Part shown: one piece after another, positions 55,601 to 64,000 of the stretch | How positions within the stretch are numbered: the first letter of the stretch is position 1 | How the letters are laid out: every line of letters begins with the position of its first letter | Assembly (NCBI RefSeq): GCF_024385605.1 | Contig: NZ_JANFOJ010000010.1 | Span: forward strand, 1-64,000 | Reading direction: 5' to 3' | Source of the DNA: Sporolactobacillus sp. STSJ-5 | Lineage (GTDB): Bacteria; Bacillota; Bacilli; Bacillales; Sporolactobacillaceae | DNA: 64,000 nt | Position numbers and translations under genes: made by a program | The notes under the pieces: generated by a model | Told to the model about the DNA's origin: nothing | The model's input: the letters and a program-made list of their open reading frames with translations, nothing else | Databases searched by the model: none

Positions 55601-58600
55601 ATTTTAAAAAAATTGAAGGAAGGGAAAAAATCTCATAAAACCTTCGTCACCAATTATGAAGGAAAATCCAAAGACGGCACGGTCCTCAGATCATCGACAT
55701 ATTTTATTTATGACGAGAGCGATGAGATTATCGGTATGCTGTGTATCAACATCAATTTCCGCAAAATGGAGGAAGCGATTCAGTACCTAGGCGACTTTGT
55801 CGGTATCGATCGACCGGTTGACGGTGATCAAGAACCTCATGTTGAACACCTCAGTCCATCCATTGAAGATATTGCCATCAGCAGCATTAAGGAGATTGTC
55901 TCAAGCGTTAATGTTCCGTCAGAACGTATGTCACAGCAAGAAAAGCTGCACGTGGTTCATCAGCTGAACAACAATGGTATTTTCCTGCTCAAGGGTATTG
56001 TCGGAACCGTTGCCCAGGAGCTGAAGACTTCGGAAGCGACGATCTACCGTTACTTAAGTAAAATGAAGAAAAACGAGCTCAAAATCAGCTTTGAGGCACC
56101 ATAAATTCGTGATCTCCAGAGGTACGTTGACGTGCTCGTAAAAAATCATTATATTAAACTGTAAAACGACCAGAGCGAGAAGGGAGTAGAAGCGGTGTCA
56201 AAACCTATTATCGGAATCACCAGTGGTTTTGTAAAACTCACAAATTTTTCAGAAGGTGATTATGCGCATAAAGATTATATAACTTCGCTGACAATGGCTG
56301 GCGCTGTTCCTTTGATCCTGCCGATCGCTCCCGGTCCATGCACAGAGCGGTATGCAGAACTGTGCGATGGATTTCTGCTCAGCGGCGGATGTGATGTGAA
56401 TCCGCAATTCTTTAATGAAGATCCGACGCCCGGCTGCGGCGTATTTGATACGGAACGTGACAAAGCAGAGTTGCAATTGGTACGTGAATCGTTGAAGCGA
56501 GGCAAGCCTGTATTCGGCATCTGCCGCGGACTTCAAGTCATCAATGTTGCGCTTGGAGGCACATTGATTCAGGATATCGGCAGTGAATTGGAACATCCGA
56601 TTCAGCATGAACAAAAAGTGCCGCGTCGTGAAGGCAGTCATCGGGTGCATCTTGAAAAAGACACTCGATTGTACCAAGTGCTCGGTGAGCAGGAAACACT
56701 TGTTGTCAACAGTCTTCATCATCAGTCCATTGACAAAATAGGAGATGGCTTGAAAACTGCTGCATTCTCGTCCGACGGTATTATTGAAGCCATTGATATG
56801 ACGGAGAAGGGATTGATGGGTGTCCAATGGCATCCGGAATCGATGACCGCCGGCGGCAGTGAAACCATGCTCAACTTATTCAAGCACTTTGTCGATGCCT
56901 GCATCGAAATGAAACAAGCAAATTCGGAAGTGTAAGGCCGCGTTTTTGATTATAAGGAAAGAAGATCTTCCTTTAGGAGGATTTTTTTTGCGTAAATAAA
57001 AGTGTTCTTGAGTAACGGATGTGCAAATAAAACGCATCGATACATGAAAAATGTCTATTAAAAAAGCTTCTGAACCGCTTGTTCGGTTCAGAAGCCTTTT
57101 TCAATTTTCAAGAGCATTCATAGCAAGTGCGGCCAGTACGGCGGATCCGTAAGGCAGGGCGCGTTCGTCAACGGTGAATTGCGGGTGGTGGTTTGGGTGA
57201 CGCGGTATCGCATCGCTGCCTGCTCCAAGCACAAAAAATACGGATGGGAGCTGCTCCGTGTAGAACGAGAAGTCTTCTCCTCCGAGGCTCGGCTTACTTT
57301 GCAAGCGATGACCTTTGCCAAGCAGCGCATCAACGGTTTGCTGTGCGAGCAGCGTCATGCGGTCGTCGTTAATGATCGATGGTGAGCTGAATGTGTAGTC
57401 TAGATCATAATCTGCTCCGAAGGCTGAGGTGATGCCTTTTACAATGCTCGTCATTCGTTCGGGCATCGTTTTGCGCAGTTCGGGATTCAATGTACGCACC
57501 GTTCCGGTCATTTTGACTAAAGGAGCAATGGCATTGTTTGCCGTTCCGCCATGGATGGTAGCAATCGTCAAAACGACGGGATCAGCGGGATCTATCTGGC
57601 GGCTGGCTAATTGCTGGAGTGCAGTAATCACCTGCCCGGTGACTGCAACAGAGTCAACGGTAAGGTCAGGATGTGCCGCATGACCGCCTTTTCCTATAAT
57701 TGTTAAAGAGAAAAAATCAGTAGATCCGCAGCCAATCTTTCCTGAGAAGGCGATCTTGCCAAGATCGATACCCGCATTAATGTGAAGGCCAGCCATCTCG
57801 TCAATTCCATTTAAGGCGCCGGCATCAATCATCGCTTTGGCTCCTTTGCTGACCTCTTCGGCAGGCTGAAAGAGAAAGGCAATGTTGCCGTGCTCCGGTT
57901 GACGCTTTGCCAAAAGCTGCGCGGCACCCATCAGCATGGCCGTGTGCGCATCGTGGCCGCAGGCGTGGCTTTTACCGTCATTCTCAGATTTGAAGCAGAA
58001 AGTGTTCTGTTCCTGAATCGGAAGTGCATCCATATCCGCTCTCAAACCAATTGTTTTGCCAGGCTTTTTGCCTTTAAGTAAGGCAACCATCCCGGTTTCG
58101 GCAAACGGTCCGCTAATTTCAAGATTGAGTGATTTGAGAAAGCAGCTAACCTTTTCAGAGGTGCGCTGTTCTTCAAAAGCAAGCTCGGGATGCTGATGAA
58201 AATCACGCCTCCATGCGGTTAATTGGGGCTGCAGCAGCTGAGCTTCCTGCAGCAATTGCTTCGATCGTTGCGCGTTCAGGGCGATCACTCCTTAACCGCG
58301 GCGGAACCGCTCACTTTTTCAAATGTCTTGAGTACTGCAGTGGCTAAAATCAGTACGCCGTCATACATGGCATCGTGGTTAAAGGTCATATATGGGTGAT
58401 GCAGGCCGGGCTTGAGATCGCAGCCGAGTCCAAGCATCGTCGATTTCAGTTTTGGTGTGCGAATCGCATATTGATGGAAATCGTCGCCGCCGCTTGATAA
58501 GCTGGCAGGGTCGAAATGGTCGTCGCCAAGGACCTCTTTAATAGCAGCCCCCATAATCGCGATCGCTTCGGGATCGGAAACGGCGGCAGGGCTGCCATGT

Positions 58601-61600
58601 GAATCGTCAAGGCTTATGCTGACTCCGTAACTCGCTGCTACTCCTTGAACAATCTGTTTAATTTTCTTTTTGAATTCGGCCATGACTTCATTTGTCTGTG
58701 CACGCACATCCAAACTGAATTCAGCGTGACCCGGTATAATGTTGGTTGCCGAGCCAGCATGGAGATTGGTCATCTTGACTGAACTCGGGATCATCGGATT
58801 GACGTGGAGGTGTCCAAGTGCATTCACGATGGAGGCTGCGACTTCAATGCTATTGGTTCCGAGATGGGGACGAGCACCATGTGCGTCTTCACCATCGATT
58901 ACGCCGCGGATCGTGCCGCAGGCACCGTGCAGGATTGCAGGCCGGGCGCGGCCGTCTTTTGTTTCTTCAATAGGGCGCAGATGTACGCCGTAGAAGTAGT
59001 CGGCATCGTCCAGAACGCCTCGTCTGCTTAACTCCAGAGCGCCTTGACCGATTTCTTCAGCAGGTTGGAACACAAGACGAACCGTGCCTGCGCCAGAATC
59101 AAGTTTTTCCTTCAGCACCATGGCGGCTCCGAGTACCATCGACATGTGAGCATCATGGCCGCAGGAATGATTGGCCTGCAATTTACCGTTGACTTCCTGC
59201 CAAAGCGCGTCCATATCGGCACGTAAGGCGACGATCGGTTTTCCGCTGCCGATTTCGCCAATAACACCGGGACAGTCATCAAATGTACGCGTACGATATC
59301 CGAGCTCGTCCAATTTTTCTTTAATAAAAGCGGTCGTTGCGGTTTCTTTCATGCTGATCTCTGCATGGGTATGCAGGTAGTGGAAAAGGTTCATCACATT
59401 TTCTCTTACGGAGCTGCTTAATTCTCGATGCATCGAATCGCCCTGCCTTCTCATTTTATTTGTTAATCAGTTCTTCATTAACAATCGCTACTGCCAATCA
59501 CAGGTTCATGTCCATAAACGACTTGGTCCACATAAATAAATAATTCCTCGGCAATATCAACATCGGATACTTTTGATATGGTCCTAAAGCCTGCATTACC
59601 ATTCACTTCGCAAACGGTAAATCCGTTGTTGGTGAATAATAAATCGATTCCGCAGAATTCCAGATTAAGAGCTTTTGCGGCTTGGACTGAGAGCAATTCA
59701 ATAGCTTTACTCGTTTCATAGAACTCAGCGGTGCCGCCTAATGAGTAATTGGCTCTGAATCCTGACTTTGATTTTCTAAGAACACTCCCTATTACACGCC
59801 CGCCAAGCACATACACTCTAAGATCTTTGCCATAGCTGTTGTCCATGTATTCCTGACAAAGACAATACCCTTTTGTTGTGTTGAATGCTTCTGTAAAATC
59901 ATGTTCATTTTTGATTAAGAAAACATTTTTTCCCTGTGATCCTTCCACCTCTTTTAAGATGAAAGGCTTTTTGCTAAAGTGATTCGAAATCAGGGAATAG
60001 TCATTCGTAACGGTGTAAACGGTTTTCGGTGTCGGAATCCCTGCATGAGTGAGAAGCTGCGACGTAATGACTTTGTTGCGCGACTGAAACATGGCGGATA
60101 TAGGATTGATGACCCTGATCCCTAATTGTTCCAATTGAGAGCCGACAATTCTGTTGTAGCAACGCATGAGAACAAAATCCGGGAGCTTCAACTGCTCATT
60201 TTTATGATAGAAAGTCACCGATGATGCGATTTGAATCATTAAGTCTTCAACAAAAAGAATATCCAAATGGATATGATGTTTGGCGGCAGTCTCCGTCATC
60301 CAAGCAAATGCATTGTTGCCATATCGATTATGTATTGCTGATTTCGAATAGATCATCCATCCGTATTTCACATTTTTCACCACTAGTTTGATAGTTTATC
60401 GCATTCGTAAGCGAGACCGATGACCAAACAGAACCTGAATATTCCGGCTTTTAAAAAAACGTTTGTATCTTGTTCAATCATAGCACGGTTCGATTGTCAG
60501 TCATACGTAATCTGTGCCGGAACAGCATGGAATAACATACAATAGTCCGTTCAAGGTTTCTTGCAATCGCTCGAATGTATGGGTGTCTAATGAATAGTCA
60601 AAAAAATACAGCCGAGTAAAAAGTGTGAACAAATGGAAGAAAACATCTGAGTAATCTTAATTAACGGAATTGTAACATACCGAAGTACCGTGTTCAACAA
60701 AGGATTGGCACCATGAATACAATCTATTGAATCATTTTATTTAGAGTACCTCGGCTGTTTTTGGTATATTAATAACTGAACGCGAGTGGTGTGTGGAACA
60801 GAAATCATCATTGATTAATCGGAGGGTTCGTCATGCAAATTCTTTTTTGTGTCGGTAAATCATATGTGCCCATCCATAGGAAAATGGCGGATCAGTTGGA
60901 AGCGATGGGTGCGCATGTCCGCTGCCTGATGTATGACCAGGCTTTGGACAAAGAATTAATTAAGAAGTCAATTCGGGACTGCGAGGTCTGCATCACTGCC
61001 ATTGCTCCTTGCGACCGTGAAGTGATTGAGGCGGCTCCTAACCTCCGCTATATACTGAAGACGGGAACGGGATTGGATAATGTGGCAATCAGTGATGCAA
61101 CGGATCGGGGTATTCTGGTCAGCAATGCACCGGGCGGAAATGCTACCTCGGTTGCGGAAATGGCTTTTGGCCAAATGATCAGTTTGTCGCGGATGATTCC
61201 AATGTTGGACCGTGGAACGAAAAAGGGCGAGTGGCCGAGCGGCGAGGCTTATGAACTTGACGGAAAGACGGTTGGAATTATCGGTTTCGGTTCCATCGGG
61301 CAAAAGGTAGCACAGTTCGCAGGCGGTTTTACTATGCGTGTACTTGCTTTTGGCAATTATCAAGATCAAGACGCAGCCAGTAGACTGCACGCGACGTTTG
61401 TAGATTTGGATCGTCTTCTGCGCGAAGCGGATTATATCGTGATCAGCACAGCGCTATCCTCCTCAAACTACCATCTTATTGATCAGCATGCGATCGATAA
61501 GATGAAAACAACAGCCTTTCTAGTCAATATTTCCAGAGGAGCGTTGATTGATGAGCAGGTACTGCTCGACGCTCTGAAGAAAAAGCGGCTTGCAGGAGCT

Positions 61601-64000
61601 GCGTTGGATGTGTTTGAGCAGGAGCCGCCTGAATCTTTGCCGGATTTAGATAACCTGATTGTTTCGCCTCATGTTGCCGGAACAACACGAGAAAGTATTG
61701 CCCGAGTCGCTCGTGTGACCGTCGAAAATGTGCGTAAGTTCATGAATCATGAGCAACCGGACTTTGTCGTGAATACAGAAGCGCTGCGGCAGAATCAATG
61801 AGTACTAATAGAAGATAGATTTTAAAAAGTGACGGACGGTGATTGTCCATTTTCTTTTTTTTGAAATTTTATAGAGCCGTTCAGGAACATTTTTTTCTGA
61901 ACATGCAGTACATATGGTTATGGTGTGATGCATTTTACAGACATCAATTTGTCTGCAGATCTTCTGGCTAAGGGTGATATACTAAAAAAAAGAACAAGTA
62001 CAAAATTGTCTGACAGCACGATTCATACGTTGGATCGAGCGGCGAAGCTGATTCATGCATCGCCTGAATCGCTCAAGAACGATACTGAGAAGAATATTCT
62101 TGGCGGTGCTGCGTTGCCTTCTGATTATCAAAAACAGATCACAGGTACACGTTCAAGGGATCTCGAGGATTGGTTTGGCACTGTCGCTGAAGATAGCGGA
62201 TCTGTGCCGATTATGAAACGCGTCCGATTTTGCCGATCAAGTCTATAAAACGATCAAGAAAGGTGCTGTGTGCACCTTTTTTCAGACGAAACGCTTCGGC
62301 TTTCGGCGAAAAATGTTAAGCCTGATAAAAGTAGTTTGGCACATCTTCATCTGCAAAAACACAAGCACAGCAGCGCTGACGGTCCGAAAGGAGTCGACAT
62401 GCAGAACGTTCCTGCACTATACAAAGCATTTTCCGATGCGGACGGTGATTACGGCAACTATGACCTTGCCAATCGTCCGTATGACGGACAAAAAATCCGT
62501 TACATTATTATTCATGATTCAGAGGTCAGCTATGAAGGCACGATGAACACCTTTTTACAGCAGAACTATGTCAGCTCGCATTATGTAATCCGATCCTCAG
62601 ATGGACAAATTACCAAGATGGTGGATCCGAAAGATGTTGCTTGGCATGCAGGCAACTGGTACATCAACAGCCATTCAATCGGCATTGAGCATGAAGGTTA
62701 TGCGGTTGAAGGTTCGACATGGTACAGTGAACCGATGTATCGTGCTTCAGCAAAACTGGTTAAGTTTTTAGCGAAGAAATATGATATTCCTCTGGATCGC
62801 GAACACATCATTGGCCATGAGGAAGTACCGGGTCTCAGTCCGTCACGACAGGTGGGCATGCACTGGGATCCTGCAGCGTATTGGGACTGGGCTCATTACT
62901 TTGATTTACTTGGTGCTCCATTTTCCAAAAAAACGCATGCGTTAAATCTGAAGAAAAATAATGGAATTATTACAATCAATCCGGATTATAAAACGAACAA
63001 ACCGGAAACGTCTTATAATAACCAGCCGCTTGAACCGAAATCTTCAAACTTTGTTTATCTATATACGGAGCCAAGTTTTAACGCGCCACTGATCAGCGAT
63101 CCGCTTCTTCATCCGAACGGCAGCGGGACAAATGTGCTTAATGATTGGAGCGATAAAGCCGTTGCCGGTCGTTCCTATTATAAAGTAGATCAGATGAAGG
63201 ATTGGACGGCTATCGATTTCGGAGGCCAAAAGGCGTGGTTCTACAATCCAAAGGGCGTCAATACAGTTAAGGGCAGCGGTCTGATGATCACGGCGAAAAA
63301 AGGCGCGGCATCAGTTCCTGTATATGGTTCTGCCTATCCGGAGGCATCTGCCTATGAAAAATTCAGCATTCCTGCTGTGGAAATTACGCCGATTTATTCG
63401 ATGCCTGCCGGCCAAATTTATGTCGCTGAGAAAGCAACTTGCTCGGATTATTACTACGCCAAGCTGTTTAATAAACCAGAAACCGATCACGTTGTGAGCG
63501 GTGAGGATCAGTATTACCAGATTTCTTATAATCACCGCATTGCATTTGTGAAAAAGAGTGATGTTCGCATCATGCATCCTTTTTTCCACTGATAAGCTAT
63601 TTTAAATGCCGCCTCAATAATGAGAGCGGTTTTTAAATGTTTTGAAAAGTATTGCAATGACTGCTCACCTAACGTTAGAATATCTATGTACAAAAACAAA
63701 TGACCAAATTCAAAAAGGTTTGGTAGGATCAGGTTTTCTAAGCATTAACACCTTCGCCAGAAGCTTGACGAAACCAAGTCTTCGAATCAAGTGCCATTCT
63801 GTTTGCAAACTGTTGGAAGTTGCCAAATAGATCAGGTATGCTAGTTTTATAGTTCAATCATACAGCATGGATTTATTACACTAACGAGGTGAACACGTAA
63901 TGACAATAAATAATTCTTATGTAGATCAGGCACCGAAGCAACTCTTTATCGGCGGGAAATGGATCGATGCGGAAAGCATGGAGGTCGATGATGTTGTTAA

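Overview
The window looks like a chromosomal segment of a low-to-mid GC Gram-positive bacterium of the Bacillales, plausibly a Sporolactobacillus-like lactic spore-former. Supporting signs are strong GGAGG-type ribosome binding sites with many GTG/TTG starts, two S-box (SAM-I) riboswitches, cre-like and Fur-box sites, a sigma-D-like promoter before a chemoreceptor, a Lactobacillus-type L-sorbose PTS operon, and surface proteins with SH3-like repeats. The genus is inferred; no rRNA or other marker gene is present. No tRNA, rRNA, CRISPR or prophage was found.

Layout. 0-3.2 kb: Fur-box-controlled iron-siderophore ABC importer. 3.3-4.2 kb: luxS with an unexplained leader. 4.2-7.7 kb: secreted GH32 fructan hydrolase with repeat-rich C-terminus. 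7.7-13.4 kb: VanZ protein, a small protein, an S-box-controlled M20 amidohydrolase + PIG-L deacetylase pair, a pentose-phosphate epimerase paralogue and an M42 aminopeptidase. Two intergenic arrays of ~21-bp units lie at 7.7-8.0 kb and 13.5-15.3 kb; the second is split by an IS3-family element. 15.5-17.1 kb: SH3/glucosaminidase cell-wall hydrolase.

17.4-30 kb is the most distinctive part: PucR regulator, class III aminotransferase, HyuC-type N-carbamoyl-amino-acid hydrolase, NCS1 permease, PreT/PreA dihydropyrimidine dehydrogenase, a 79-aa unknown protein, and HyuA/HyuB. This has every step expected of reductive pyrimidine breakdown except the zinc dihydropyrimidinase; in its place stands the ATP-dependent hydantoinase/oxoprolinase pair. 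A close paralogue of the aminotransferase sits at 39.0 kb beside an iron-type alcohol dehydrogenase and could form a semialdehyde-reducing branch.

30-41.6 kb: aspartase-like lyase divergent from an Lrp regulator, C69 dipeptidase, ketopantoate reductase-like protein, a second S-box (joined to a dispersed hairpin element) ahead of an enolase-superfamily dehydratase, AEC transporter, HAD phosphatase, and the aminotransferase/alcohol dehydrogenase pair. 41.6-45.5 kb: LCP protein, OsmC-like protein, chemoreceptor. 45.5-53.4 kb: sorR divergent from sorFABCDE, followed by rpe and a DUF1861-like gene under an apparent LacI-type operator. 54-64 kb: PatB/MalY lyase, YheO-like regulator probably starting at ATT, C26 glutamine amidotransferase, an ATP-grasp ligase with two M20 amidohydrolases, a D-2-hydroxyacid dehydrogenase, a broken secreted amidase gene, and the first 100 bases of an aldehyde dehydrogenase. 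Overall this is a nutrient-scavenging region for amino-acid derivatives, pyrimidines or hydantoins, sugars and iron.
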